A program made the position numbers and the translations under genes. From NCBI RefSeq assembly GCF_029893085.1, contig NZ_JARXWI010000024.1, positions 1 through 43,526 on the forward strand: DNA of 43,526 bases, given 5' to 3'. This DNA is from Parabacteroides sp. PFB2-10. Its GTDB lineage: Bacteria > Bacteroidota > Bacteroidia > Bacteroidales > Tannerellaceae. Under the pieces are notes generated by a model that was not told the origin of the DNA, did no database searches, and saw only the letters and a program-made list of their open reading frames with translations. Shown piece by piece: positions 33,874 to 41,952 of this stretch; position 1 is the first letter of the stretch; every line of letters begins with the position of its first letter.

Positions 33874-34485
33874 ATGTTGATTGAGCAACCTCCTCGGCTT
33901 TACAGGGCACTGTTCCCTGGGGCGATCTGGCGGCTTCCTGACGCCGAAAAATGTGTGTATCTCACGTTCGACGACGGACCAATCCCTGAGATTACTCCCT
34001 GGGTATTGGATGTATTGGACGAATATGATGTGAAGGCAACCTTCTTCTGCGTCGGTGATAATGTGCGCAAACATCCGGATATCTACCGGATGATTCTCGA
34101 GCGCGGCCACCGGGTGGGCAATCATACCTTCAATCATATCCAGGGCATCCGTTTCTGGACAAAGAATTATCTCGCGAACGTGGAGAAGGCGGCCGAGCTG
34201 ATCGACAGCCCATTGTTTCGACCACCGCACGGACATATGCGCATGCCGCAGATCTTGTCTTTGCGTGATACATACCGTATCATTATGTGGGATGTCGTTA
34301 CCCGCGACTACAGCCCACACTTGACGCCGGGAGAGGTGTTGCGTGTGGTGAAGCGATATACGCGCAACGGCTCCATCATCGTCTTCCACGACTCGTTGAA
34401 GGCGGAAGAAAATATGAAATACGCCATGCCTCGCGCCATCGAATGGCTGAAGCAGGAAGGATATACGTTCAAACTTTTTGATTAA
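33874..34485 (+). CDS. NodB-domain polysaccharide deacetylase
   Basis: This 203-residue single-domain deacetylase removes N- or O-acetyl groups from a polysaccharide or peptidoglycan. All five NodB motifs are present: TFDDGP (Asp33, Asp34), HTFNH (His84, His88), RPPHG, WDVVTRDY and IVFHDS (His172). There is no signal peptide, so it is probably cytoplasmic or needs another route. It is 3 bases after the DUF2723 gene, suggesting a shared role in envelope glycans; the exact substrate is not known. Confidence 0.92.
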   Translation: MLIEQPPRLYRALFPGAIWRLPDAEKCVYLTFDDGPIPEITPWVLDVLDEYDVKATFFCVGDNVRKHPDIYRMILERGHRVGNHTFNHIQGIRFWTKNYLANVEKAAELIDSPLFRPPHGHMRMPQILSLRDTYRIIMWDVVTRDYSPHLTPGEVLRVVKRYTRNGSIIVFHDSLKAEENMKYAMPRAIEWLKQEGYTFKLFD

Positions 34486-34503
34486 CCTTAAACACAAATC
34501 AGT

Positions 34504-35793
34504 ATGCAACACTTACGTCATTTACTATTTATTTCGCTTCTTTTTATCTCGCTCTTTGCCTCCGCGCAAACAGCCCTGAAGCAAAAACTGGAATCCCTGC
34601 CGGGGATCAGTGGTATTGAACAATTAGAATCGGAGTATTACGGGGAGAAATACTTAGTGCGCATCACCCAACAACTCGATCCGCACAATCCGGATGCAGG
34701 CACCTTTACGCAACGTCTCGTGGTATGCCATGTGGGTTTCGACCGGCCGACCGTATTGGTGACCGAAGGATATGGAGGCGCGTATGCCCAGAACCCGCGT
34801 TACCGCGACGAATTATCCGAACTGTTCAACACCAATATCGTGCATGTCGAATACCGTTACTTTATGGAATCGACGCCCGAACCGCTCAACTGGGACTACC
34901 TGACGACGGAAAATTCGGCTTACGACCTGCATAATGTCACTACGACATTCAAACAAATCTATCCCGAGAAATGGATCAGTACGGGCATTAGCAAGGGCGG
35001 ACAAACGACCCTGCTCTATCGTTCCTGGTTCCCGGACGATGTGGATATCTCTGTTCCTTACGTGGCTCCTCTCAACTGGGGCGTGGAAGATGGACGGCAT
35101 GAGCCTTTCCTGCGCAAGGTAGGCACGAAGAAAGAGCGCAAGCTGATCGAAGGATTCCAAAAAGAGGTGTTGAAACGTCGCGCAGAGATCATGCCTTTAT
35201 TGGAAGCGTTTGTCAAAGAAAAGGAGATGAACTTCCGCGTCGAACTGGATGAGGTGTTGGATTATTGCGTGTTGGAATATCCTTTTGCCTTCTGGCAATG
35301 GGGCACTTCGGTTGAGGTTATTCCCGCGCTCAGCGTGTCTACGGAAGAAATTTTTAAGCATTTACTGCAGGTGAGCGGACCGGATTACTTCACGACCGAT
35401 CCCTATATGGCGTCGTTCTTCGTACAGGCCGCCAAAGAGATGGGCTATTACGGATACGATACACGTCCATTTAAGAAACTACTCTCTATCAAATCGAGCA
35501 AAGGATACCTGGATCGCATCATGCTGACGGAGACAGCCAAGCCGATAAGCTTCGATCGCGTGGCAATGTATGATAAGGTTTACAACTACCTGAAAGAGAA
35601 CGATCCGAAAATGATCTGTATCTATGGGGAGGTGGATCCCTGGAGCGCTACCCGCGTGCCCGATTTCAAAGGCAAAGAAAACCTACAGATCTACATCGAA
35701 CCCCGCGGCAGCCACCGCGCCCGCATCAAGACCCTTCCCACCGATATGCAGGAGAAGGTGAAGGCGCAGATTCTTCAATGGATTGAAGAATAA
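34504..35793 (+). CDS. S37-type (PS-10-like) exported aminopeptidase
   Basis: This is a 429-residue exported serine hydrolase with a signal peptide ending near FASAQ (residue 22). It resembles peptidase family S37 (tripeptidyl aminopeptidase type). The nucleophile is probably Ser163 in STGISKGGQTT; the Asp is in GEVDPWSATR and the His in PRGSHRAR near the C terminus. The early GYGGAYAQNPRYRDEL and EYRYFMEST are typical. It probably digests peptides in the periplasm. It lies 18 bases after the deacetylase gene. Confidence 0.85.
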   Translation: MQHLRHLLFISLLFISLFASAQTALKQKLESLPGISGIEQLESEYYGEKYLVRITQQLDPHNPDAGTFTQRLVVCHVGFDRPTVLVTEGYGGAYAQNPRYRDELSELFNTNIVHVEYRYFMESTPEPLNWDYLTTENSAYDLHNVTTTFKQIYPEKWISTGISKGGQTTLLYRSWFPDDVDISVPYVAPLNWGVEDGRHEPFLRKVGTKKERKLIEGFQKEVLKRRAEIMPLLEAFVKEKEMNFRVELDEVLDYCVLEYPFAFWQWGTSVEVIPALSVSTEEIFKHLLQVSGPDYFTTDPYMASFFVQAAKEMGYYGYDTRPFKKLLSIKSSKGYLDRIMLTETAKPISFDRVAMYDKVYNYLKENDPKMICIYGEVDPWSATRVPDFKGKENLQIYIEPRGSHRARIKTLPTDMQEKVKAQILQWIEE

Positions 35794-35870
35794 TTATGAA
35801 TTGTGAATTATGAATTATGAATTACAGAAAAGCGATCTGTCTCATAATTCATAATTCACAATTCATAATT
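35792..35870. terminator. Heptamer-arm hairpin between converging genes
   Basis: This is a perfect 29-bp stem (35792-35820 with 35842-35870) that fills the space between the two facing stop codons and overlaps both (35791-35793, 35869-35871). The arms are GAATTAT-type heptamers with a GAATTGT variant that is matched on the other side. It is probably a two-way terminator. Confidence 0.75.
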
Positions 35871-36450
35871 ATTCCCTAAATTCCTCCAATTCCTTCAGGC
35901 TTTGTTCGATGGCGGCGATGGTTTTGTTTTGGAAGCGAACCTGCAGGAAGCCCAATACAGCCCCTATCAATAAGAAAGCGCCCATCACCCAGAAACGCCA
36001 GGCGTCCAATAACAGGTTAGATCCCTGGAACAGGAAAAAGCCTATGACCACTAAGGCGGCAATCAGGATGCCGTAGGTATAATTCCATTTCACAATCCAT
36101 CGGTAACGCAGCATCAGGCGATTTAATTCGTAGATGTTTTTGGTCTCCGTATTGAAGCGTAAGAGGCAGGACATTTTCCAACTCTCCATGCCCAGGCAGA
36201 GCACCATAGCGCCTTCCAATAATAGGAAAGAGGGGAAGGTCATAAGGGTCTTTATCCAAATGACAGGGAGAAGGATGCTGAAGATGGCTATCACAATCAA
36301 ACCCAATAGGTCGTAGCGGAACAACCGGCTCTGTGCCGAGTTAGCACGGTTCTTTATCATCTCCTGGATGATACGTTTATTCAGGATCTCATTTTGGGCC
36401 AATCGCTCGTTGAGGCTTCCCCAGTTTTCTTTTAATTTATCTATATCCAT
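35869..36450 (-). CDS. Four-helix membrane protein, probable anti-sigma partner
   Basis: This is a 193-residue protein. Residues 1-45 are soluble (MDIDKLKENWGSLNERL). Four membrane helices lie at about 48-70, 72-90, 122-142 and 152-170. A short helical tail (AAIEQSLKELEEF) ends it. It lies 46 bases after the ECF sigma gene, as expected for a cognate regulator. No known anti-sigma motif is seen, so the role rests on context. Confidence 0.6.
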   Translation of the reverse strand: MDIDKLKENWGSLNERLAQNEILNKRIIQEMIKNRANSAQSRLFRYDLLGLIVIAIFSILLPVIWIKTLMTFPSFLLLEGAMVLCLGMESWKMSCLLRFNTETKNIYELNRLMLRYRWIVKWNYTYGILIAALVVIGFFLFQGSNLLLDAWRFWVMGAFLLIGAVLGFLQVRFQNKTIAAIEQSLKELEEFRE

Positions 36451-36496
36451 AACGATTCTGTGTATTAAGAAGCTCCAATAAAATTCAAAACAGCTT

Positions 36497-36994
36497 CTAA
36501 CTATTCGACATTGTTTTTAGTTTCTCTTTGATACGCATGAGTTTAACGGCTACATTATTACGGGAGAAACCGGTGATCTCGGCTATTTCCTGATAGCTTT
36601 TCTCTTCGAGCCAGAGGAGGATAAGCGCCCGTTCCATCGAGTTCAATCGGTTGATCATCCCGTATAACTCCCGGATCTGGGCGGTGTGGCTCTCTTCTGA
36701 TGCCAGGTTCTCCAGGTCGACCGTGATCGGTACCACTTCCGGTCGCCCTTTCGATTTGCGGAAGAAAGAGACACAGGTATTCAAGCCGATCTTGTAGACC
36801 CAGGTCGACACTTTACTCTCACCCCGGAAGTGAGGAAAGGCTTTCCATAGGTTGATCACCACCTCCTGATACAGATCGTTCAAATGATCGGCATCGGTAG
36901 CATACATATAACAGACTTTGTAGATTACCCGCTTATAGCTTTCCACCAAAGCCATAAACTCTTTTTCCCGTTGTTGTGCATCCATTTTATTCAT
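36497..36994 (-). CDS. ECF-family RNA polymerase sigma factor
   Basis: This is a 165-residue sigma factor. Region 2 is DLYQEVVINLWKAFPHFRGESKVSTWVYKIGLN, and region 4 is KSYQEIAEITGFSRNNVAVKLMRIKEKL. It is more typical of ECF factors than the one at 23.5 kb, in that the W-x-Y region 2 tail is clear. The second ATG (36985) is also possible. It is probably controlled by the four-helix membrane protein encoded next. Confidence 0.92.
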   Translation of the reverse strand: MNKMDAQQREKEFMALVESYKRVIYKVCYMYATDADHLNDLYQEVVINLWKAFPHFRGESKVSTWVYKIGLNTCVSFFRKSKGRPEVVPITVDLENLASEESHTAQIRELYGMINRLNSMERALILLWLEEKSYQEIAEITGFSRNNVAVKLMRIKEKLKTMSNS

Positions 36995-37042
36995 CGTATC
37001 TACACAATCAGTCGCAGGAAAGAGAAAAAAATTACAAAAGAG

Positions 37043-37095
37043 AATGGATAATTGATAATGGATAACGATCCTCTATCCATTATCAATTATCCATT
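37043..37095. repeat. Heptamer-arm hairpin after folE
   Basis: This is a perfect 22-bp stem (37043-37064 with 37074-37095) and a 9-base loop. The arms use GGATAAT and TGATAAT heptamers. The outer end overlaps the folE stop codon (37094-37096). It probably ends folE transcription before the sigma gene. Confidence 0.75.
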
Positions 37096-37675
37096 ATCGA
37101 ATTAGATTCATGAATTCTTCCCGTGTCTTAGCTTGCTGGAAGAATCCGGTGAAGTCGGAGGTAGTCGTGAGGGAGTTTTGTTTCTCAACGCCGCGCATCT
37201 GCATACACATATGCTGGGCTTCGATAACAACCATCACACCCAAAGGGTCGAGGGTGTTCTGGATACAGTCTTTAATTTGTGTTGTCAGGCGTTCCTGTAT
37301 TTGCAAACGGCGGGCAAAGATATCGACGATACGCGGGATCTTGCTCAATCCGGTGATATAATTGCGTGGGATATAGGCGATATGTGCCTTCCCAAAGAAA
37401 GGAAGCATATGGTGTTCGCACATAGAAAAGAAATCAATGTCTTTGACAATCACCATTTGTTTGTAGCCCTCCTCCTGGAACATGGCAGAGCGAAGCACGG
37501 CTTCGGGGTCTTCGGTATATCCTTTTGTCAGGAATTGCATGGCTTTGGCTACACGTTCGGGCGTTTTCAGTAATCCTTCGCGGTTGACATCTTCTCCTAA
37601 AAGCCCGATAATGGCTTTGTAGTGGGCAACCAGTTTTTCGTCGGCTATCAATGTTTTTTCAGTTATTTTTGGCAT
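37094..37675 (-). CDS. folE: GTP cyclohydrolase I
   Basis: FolE converts GTP to dihydroneopterin triphosphate, the first step of folate synthesis. The 193-residue protein has the zinc ligands Cys86 and His89 in [18 protein letters not shown], and Cys157 in QHMCMQMRG. The motifs [16 protein letters not shown] and [11 protein letters not shown] are normal. It is the last gene of a minus-strand set with the SPOR protein, tpiA, a DoxX-like protein and a DUF1599 protein. A long hairpin separates it from the SPOR gene, so it may have its own promoter, although none was recognised. Confidence 0.97.
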   Translation of the reverse strand: MPKITEKTLIADEKLVAHYKAIIGLLGEDVNREGLLKTPERVAKAMQFLTKGYTEDPEAVLRSAMFQEEGYKQMVIVKDIDFFSMCEHHMLPFFGKAHIAYIPRNYITGLSKIPRIVDIFARRLQIQERLTTQIKDCIQNTLDPLGVMVVIEAQHMCMQMRGVEKQNSLTTTSDFTGFFQQAKTREEFMNLIR

Positions 37676-37685
37676 CTTTTTTTGA

Positions 37686-37800
37686 ATGAAGAATGAAGAA
37701 TGAAGAATGAAGAATTGGAGCGGAGCGGAAATCGCTTAGCGAAGCGTAAAGCAATTAGTCCCTTTTCCAATTCTTCATTCTTCATTCCTCATTCTTTATT
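37686..37800. repeat. Heptamer-arm hairpin after the SPOR gene
   Basis: Arms of GAATGAA heptamers (left of about 37686-37716, right 37768-37800) pair with few mismatches around a loop of about 50 bases. The loop contains CGCTTAGCGAAGCG and GCGTAAAGC, words that also occur in repeat C. The outer end overlaps the SPOR gene stop codon (37799-37801). Confidence 0.7.
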
Positions 37801-38299
37801 AATAAATCGGTATTCGTACTTTATCGTTCACTATATACATCTCTTTCCCATAAGCCGGGAAGGCTGCAGTCAGCTCCCTCAACAGATGGTACGCCTCTTC
37901 ATGCGTGCGGAAGTCGCCGACACGCAGTTTCCAAAAAGGGGCGTCGAAAGAGATATAGGTCGAGAGTTCCGGTAGTAGTTCCTTTACCTCCTTTTCCTTT
38001 TGGGAAGCCTCCTCCCGCGAGAGCCGCTGGTTGTTGCCGGAGAACACCTGCACCCGGAAGCCATCGAACACTAAGAACGAGGCTCCATTGTTGTTCTCCA
38101 CCTGCACACCATATTGCGGAGCGCCCACCAGACGGCGAATATTCTCCGATTGATGGATCACCACGGTTCCTTTTCCCGGCTCGGATTTCTCGAGCGAGTC
38201 GAAGATAGATTCCCTGACAACCGTTTCTTCCTGTGCGAAAGAGGCAAAGGTAGAAGCGAACAATAGGAGGATCAGCCAAAAGAACGAATACTGCTTCAT
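37799..38299 (-). CDS. SPOR-domain exported protein
   Basis: This is a 166-residue exported protein with a signal peptide ending near SFAQ (residue 22). Residues of about 80-166 form a SPOR fold: FRVQVFSGNNQRLSREEA, a central helix, and KLRVGDFRTHEEAYHLLREL. SPOR domains bind denuded septal peptidoglycan. It probably lies in the periplasm at the division site. It is 9 bases downstream of tpiA in the same operon. Confidence 0.88.
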   Translation of the reverse strand: MKQYSFFWLILLLFASTFASFAQEETVVRESIFDSLEKSEPGKGTVVIHQSENIRRLVGAPQYGVQVENNNGASFLVFDGFRVQVFSGNNQRLSREEASQKEKEVKELLPELSTYISFDAPFWKLRVGDFRTHEEAYHLLRELTAAFPAYGKEMYIVNDKVRIPIY

Positions 38300-38308
38300 A
38301 GAATCTAA

Positions 38309-39064
38309 TTAAAAGGCTTCGATAATCGGCATGAATTTGTCAACGCCCAAAGAAGCGCCACCAATCAGGCCACCATCTACATTCGGCTTCGCCACCAGTT
38401 CGGCTGCGTTTGCCCCATTCATGCTTCCTCCGTAAAGGATGGTACAATCATCGGCTATCTGTTCGCCATATTTCTTCGCGATCGTTGCGCGGATATGTGC
38501 ATGGATCTCTTCTGCCTGGTCGGCCGTAGCTGTTTTACCGGTGCCGATAGCCCAAACGGGTTCGTAAGCGATCACCAGCTTCGCGAAGTCTGCCGGAGAA
38601 AGATCAAACAAAGAACCTTCCACCTGTTCGTCGACCACCTGGAAATGTTTTCCGGCTTCGCGCTCTTCCAATACTTCACCGATACAGAAGATCGGAGTCA
38701 GCCCGTTAGCCAATGCCAGGTTTACTTTTGTTTTCAGTATCTCAGCTGTTTCGTGATAGTAAGCGCGTCTCTCGGAGTGTCCCAGGATCACATATTTAGC
38801 TCCGGTAGAAGCAACCATAGCCGCAGATACCTCTCCGGTATAGGCGCCTTTTTCCTGATCGGCACAGTTTTGTGCTGCCACACCGATCTTATCGGTATCG
38901 ATTGCAGCTGCTACGCTTGCCAGGTGAGTAAAAGGGGTTCCGATCACTACATCACATTTCAGGGTTTTGCCTTTCAAGGCTTCATTTAATCCTTTTGCCA
39001 GTTCCAACCCTTCAGCCAGGGTGGTGTTCATTTTCCAGTTTCCTGCGATAATGTTCTTTCTCAT
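38309..39064 (-). CDS. tpiA: Triosephosphate isomerase
   Basis: TpiA interconverts dihydroxyacetone phosphate and glyceraldehyde 3-phosphate. The 251-residue protein is of normal length and has GNWKMN (Asn10, Lys12), ILGHSERR (His of the active site), [11 protein letters not shown] (catalytic Glu) and GGSMNGAN, and the phosphate loop GLIGGASL. It is in the middle of the DUF1599 / DoxX-like / tpiA / SPOR operon, 33 bases after the DoxX-like gene. Confidence 0.98.
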   Translation of the reverse strand: MRKNIIAGNWKMNTTLAEGLELAKGLNEALKGKTLKCDVVIGTPFTHLASVAAAIDTDKIGVAAQNCADQEKGAYTGEVSAAMVASTGAKYVILGHSERRAYYHETAEILKTKVNLALANGLTPIFCIGEVLEEREAGKHFQVVDEQVEGSLFDLSPADFAKLVIAYEPVWAIGTGKTATADQAEEIHAHIRATIAKKYGEQIADDCTILYGGSMNGANAAELVAKPNVDGGLIGGASLGVDKFMPIIEAF

Positions 39065-39097
39065 AACCTACTAAATATCAATATTTAATTAAAAAAA

Positions 39098-40369
39098 TTA
39101 GTCCTTCTTCTTACGGCGACGATTACGGAAATAATCATACACCCAAACAAGCAACAAAGGTACGGCAAAAGTCAATAGGTTGGTAGATAACGGCCTATCT
39201 TCTTTCAGTGTTATTTTGCCCGGAGCGAAATAGGGATCCATCACCTCTTTCACCTCCTCTTCGGCAGGAATATCGCGGTAATGCCATTTCCCCAATACCG
39301 TGCCCTCTTTGAGCAATACCAGTCCGGGGTTGGAACGGATGATCGTTTTCAACAGGATATCGTCGGCATACAAAAACGAGTAGTCGGCGCCCATATACTC
39401 TTTCCAGCGGGTCACGGCATCCGCACCCGAGCCGGTCACGCCATAGAACGACAATCCGTTGTCGAGCGCATAATCATAGACGCTATTGATCTCATCAACA
39501 TAGTCGTCGTTTGCCTTTTCGAGCTTCGGGAAGATAAGCAGAAAGACCCCCTTTTCGTCCGACAGCACTTCGTCCGCCCGGTCCGTGTCTTGCTCATCAT
39601 ACAGATTGAAAGCCGCTACCGGCGGTATATAGCCCTCTTTGACCAACGTCGTTTTCGATTCTACAAACGCCCAGCCGCTTCCCTCTTCGGGGATATCGTC
39701 GAGCGAGAAGGTTTGTTGCTTTCCCTCTTTTTCGTACACAAAAGAGTAGCTATATTCCTCTTCCGCCGCCCCTTCGGGTATACTCATCAGTTCCGGAATA
39801 TTAGCTCCTATCTTGTAGGGACGGAAATCCAGGATCGGCAGGTGGCGGTAGTTGTGTACCGAAAACAATATACAGAATGAGAAGGCCCAAAGCGCCACAA
39901 ACCAATAGACCCGGAACGTATATACCTGAAATATTTTCTGGTTGTAGATAAACGCAAAGATAGCGGCCGCCAGGAGCACGACATTCTTTCCGAACGTCTC
40001 CCAATTGGTCAGTATCAACGCGTCACCAAAACATCCGCAATCGGATACCGGATCGAACAGCGCCAGGTAGAGCGTCAGCGGAGTCATAAAAGCCATGAAG
40101 AGTAGGGTCAATAGCGAAGCATAACGGCGGTAGACACCCAACAGCATACAGACACCCAGCATAAACTCGATGGCCACCAGGTTGAAGGAGACCAACATCG
40201 AAAAGGAATCCAATTTCTCCAATCCGAAAGCCATGAGGTAGTCGCCGATCTTAATCGCAAACCCTACCGGGTCGACCGCCTTAACAAATCCCGAGAAAAT
40301 AAAAACCACACCGAGCAGCAGCCGACTGCACTCGGCAATAACCTTTATAGCTGTCTCTTTGTATTTCAT
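39098..40369 (-). CDS. DoxX/MauE-like membrane protein with thioredoxin-like part
   Basis: This is a 423-residue membrane protein of the type called BT_3928 family in Bacteroides. The N-terminal half has a DoxX/MauE-like four-helix bundle: LLLGVVFIFSGFVKAVDPVG, then SDCGCFGDALILTNW, whose two cysteines could carry electrons. A soluble part of about residues 240-390 looks thioredoxin-like (VFLLIFPKLEKAND, NPGLVLLKEG) but shows no CxxC. One more helix near the C terminus precedes RRRKKKD. A role in envelope redox chemistry is plausible but unproved. Confidence 0.8.
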   Translation of the reverse strand: MKYKETAIKVIAECSRLLLGVVFIFSGFVKAVDPVGFAIKIGDYLMAFGLEKLDSFSMLVSFNLVAIEFMLGVCMLLGVYRRYASLLTLLFMAFMTPLTLYLALFDPVSDCGCFGDALILTNWETFGKNVVLLAAAIFAFIYNQKIFQVYTFRVYWFVALWAFSFCILFSVHNYRHLPILDFRPYKIGANIPELMSIPEGAAEEEYSYSFVYEKEGKQQTFSLDDIPEEGSGWAFVESKTTLVKEGYIPPVAAFNLYDEQDTDRADEVLSDEKGVFLLIFPKLEKANDDYVDEINSVYDYALDNGLSFYGVTGSGADAVTRWKEYMGADYSFLYADDILLKTIIRSNPGLVLLKEGTVLGKWHYRDIPAEEEVKEVMDPYFAPGKITLKEDRPLSTNLLTFAVPLLLVWVYDYFRNRRRKKKD

Positions 40370-40382
40370 CTATCGCTTACTA

Positions 40383-40928
40383 TTATTCTTCGCCTTCATC
40401 GAGTTTGATCAACCCGAAAAGGGCGTAATTGATCATATCCATATAATTGGCATCGACCCCTTCCGATACCAATGTTTGTCCCTGGTTGCTTTCGATCTCC
40501 TTCGTGCGGTAGATCTTCATCAGGATCAGGTCGGTATAGGAGCTGATACGCATACTGCGCCATGCCTCGTCGTAGTCATGGTTCTTGGCATACATCAGTT
40601 CCTTGGTGGTGGTGATATGTTTATCATACAACGCCAACGCCTCTTCGGCGGTGATATCCGTCGTGTCGGCAAACCCCAGTTCGAGTTGGATCAAACCGAT
40701 CACCCCGTAGTTGACGATGCCGATAAACTCCGGGCGTATGCCCTCGTCTACTTTGCTTATTCCTTTGATTTCCAGGCTGCGTATGCGGTTTGCCTTGATA
40801 AATATCTGATCGGTCACCGATTGCGGACGCATAATGCGCCAGGAAGGACCATAATCCTTCAGTTTTTTCCCGAACAACTCCCGGCATCCGGCGATCACCT
40901 GGTCGAATTGCTTATTCGTATCAGCCAT
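40383..40928 (-). CDS. DUF1599 protein
   Basis: This is a 181-residue protein of the DUF1599 (nucleotide modification associated) family. It has two similar halves, each with a KLKDYGPSWRIMRPQSVTDQI / NHDYDEAWRSMRISSYTDLI motif, the Y-G/D-x-x-W-R repeat being clear, and an INYGVIGLIQLEL / INYALFGLIKLDEG helix. The start was placed at MADTNK (40928) because a longer frame passes a good promoter box at 40947-40954. First gene of the tpiA operon, 13 bases before the DoxX-like gene. Confidence 0.85.
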   Translation of the reverse strand: MADTNKQFDQVIAGCRELFGKKLKDYGPSWRIMRPQSVTDQIFIKANRIRSLEIKGISKVDEGIRPEFIGIVNYGVIGLIQLELGFADTTDITAEEALALYDKHITTTKELMYAKNHDYDEAWRSMRISSYTDLILMKIYRTKEIESNQGQTLVSEGVDANYMDMINYALFGLIKLDEGEE

Positions 40929-40946
40929 AACTTTTGCTTTATGATG

Positions 40947-40954
40947 CAAATATA
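40947..40954 (-). promoter_or_regulatory. -7 box of the DUF1599-tpiA operon
   Basis: The minus-strand reading is TATATTTG, a full match to TAnnTTTG. It lies 18 bases before the chosen start and supports the shorter DUF1599 protein. No clear -33 box. Confidence 0.55.
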
Positions 40955-41043
40955 CCATTCCCGCAGGACTTTTCCGATATCCGCTCCCGATAATTTTATC
41001 CAGCCGAAGCCGAACCACTCGGAAATGCAGGGGAGGGAAGAGA

Positions 41044-41078
41044 GGGTAGTAATTAATGGGTAGTGATTAGTGGTTAGT
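41044..41078 (+). repeat. Lone array of 7-base units
   Basis: Five successive heptamers, GGGTAGT, AATTAAT, GGGTAGT, GATTAGT, GGTTAGT, have the same period as the hairpin arms near 22.5, 35.8, 37.0 and 37.7 kb, but no inverted partner is seen. It is possibly half of a broken hairpin. Confidence 0.5.
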
Positions 41079-41135
41079 GCGGGAAGAGGAGAAAATCTTT
41101 AGATAATGTAATAATTGAAGATAAAAAGGGTATGC

Positions 41136-41196
41136 CCACAGGCGTTGAACTCCTAATAACCCCCAGTGAAGAGAGCGAAGCGAACGACTGGGGGGT
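41136..41196 (-). repeat. REP-like repeat D, copy 2 (inverted)
   Basis: CCCCCAGT (41160-41167) pairs with ACTGGGGG (41187-41194). It is the inverse of copy 1, with CCTAATAA on the outside. Two short hairpins follow between copies 2 and 3: AACGCC/GGTGTT near 41219-41234, and GAACCC/GGGTTC near 41247-41263. Confidence 0.75.
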
Positions 41197-41287
41197 GAGC
41201 GAATGTAGAAACAAACCAACGCCGAAAGGTGTTGAATTAAACAATTGAACCCTTTTCGGGTTCATGAGATGTTAGATCCTTTTATGC

Positions 41288-41363
41288 ATACCCCCAGTCG
41301 TTCGCTCTGCTCTCTTCACTGGGGGTTATTAGGAATTAAATCCCTTTCGGGATTTTCCTGAAA
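41288..41363 (+). repeat. REP-like repeat D, copy 3
   Basis: CCCCCAGT (41291-41298) pairs with ACTGGGGG (41318-41325), followed by TTATTAGG and the second hairpin AAATCCC/GGGATTT. It is in direct orientation like copy 1, and faces copy 2. It leads into repeats C and A. Confidence 0.75.
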
Positions 41364-41365
41364 CA

Positions 41366-41516
41366 TCTTCAAATTCTTTCCTCTTTGAAGAAATCAGTAA
41401 CTATACCCTCTCTGGTGGAGAACCGGAGGTCGCTTAGCGATAGCGCAGAGCAAACAACGTTCGCTTAGCCGAAGGCGTAAAGCAAAGGGGCAGGGGGAGA
41501 GGTGCTCTTCCTCCCC
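41366..41516 (-). repeat. Linker repeat C, copy 2
   Basis: This is the inverse of 29988-30101 with high identity over CTTCAAA...GAAATCAGTAACT, GGTGGAGAACCGGAGGTCGC, CTTAGCCGAAGGCGTAAAGC and AAAGGGGCAGGGGGAGAGGT. It has an extra segment of about 30 bp between two CGCTTAGC words, as from a short duplication. It abuts repeat A. Confidence 0.75.
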
Positions 41517-41675
41517 AAATGTTAAAATACGGACTGTAAGCAAAAAGCCTCTTTTACTTACAAATCCATACGTTAAAAAGTGTTTCTCCCGGGAGTTTGC
41601 CTCCAAAGTCCCGCTTTTTTGCGCGCAAAGTCCCTCGGAAATTACAAATCGTAAATTGGGGGTTTTGTTGGGAAT
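41517..41675 (+). repeat. Dispersed structured repeat A, copy 5
   Basis: This copy contains AAATGTTAAAAT, a slightly imperfect TGTAAGCAAAA/TTTTACTTACA hairpin, ACGTTAAAAAGTG, CTCCCGGGAG, CTTTTTTGCGCGCAAAG and TTACAAATCGTAAATTGGGG. It is the end of a D-C-A mosaic array starting at 41288. Confidence 0.88.
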
Positions 41676-41736
41676 GGGTATATTAACATTTGTTAAGATG
41701 TCAAAAAAGGGTGATTCCCTTGAAAGAGTATCTCTT

Positions 41737-41952
41737 TTATCTCTTCCCGGAGCTTTTCTTATATTCGTATTCTACCCGAATAGTTTTCTGATATAGTTGC
41801 TGTATTTTCTCCTGATAAAAAAGCAAACCTATTCCGTCGATTAGAGAAAAATAAAGACTGCCATACTTGCTTTCTAATACATTTTTATAAGCCACACAGC
41901 TTTGCTCCAACTCTAAAAATAATCTTTTTAGTGAGATTTTAATGAGAAATGT
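41737..41952 (-). pseudogene. Open frame without ATG, possible gene remnant
   Basis: This frame of 71 codons has no ATG; a TTG at 41910 would give 57 residues. The peptide looks protein-like (CVAYKNVLESKYGSLYFSL, then LLFYQEKIQQLYQKTIRVEY and a basic end KKSSGKR). No family was recognised. It may be the 3' end of a lost gene or chance. Confidence 0.25.

Noticed and set aside
33574-34512. 312-codon antisense frame across the DUF2723 end and the deacetylase gene
   Set aside because: It spans two well-supported sense genes; its peptide has no recognisable motif.
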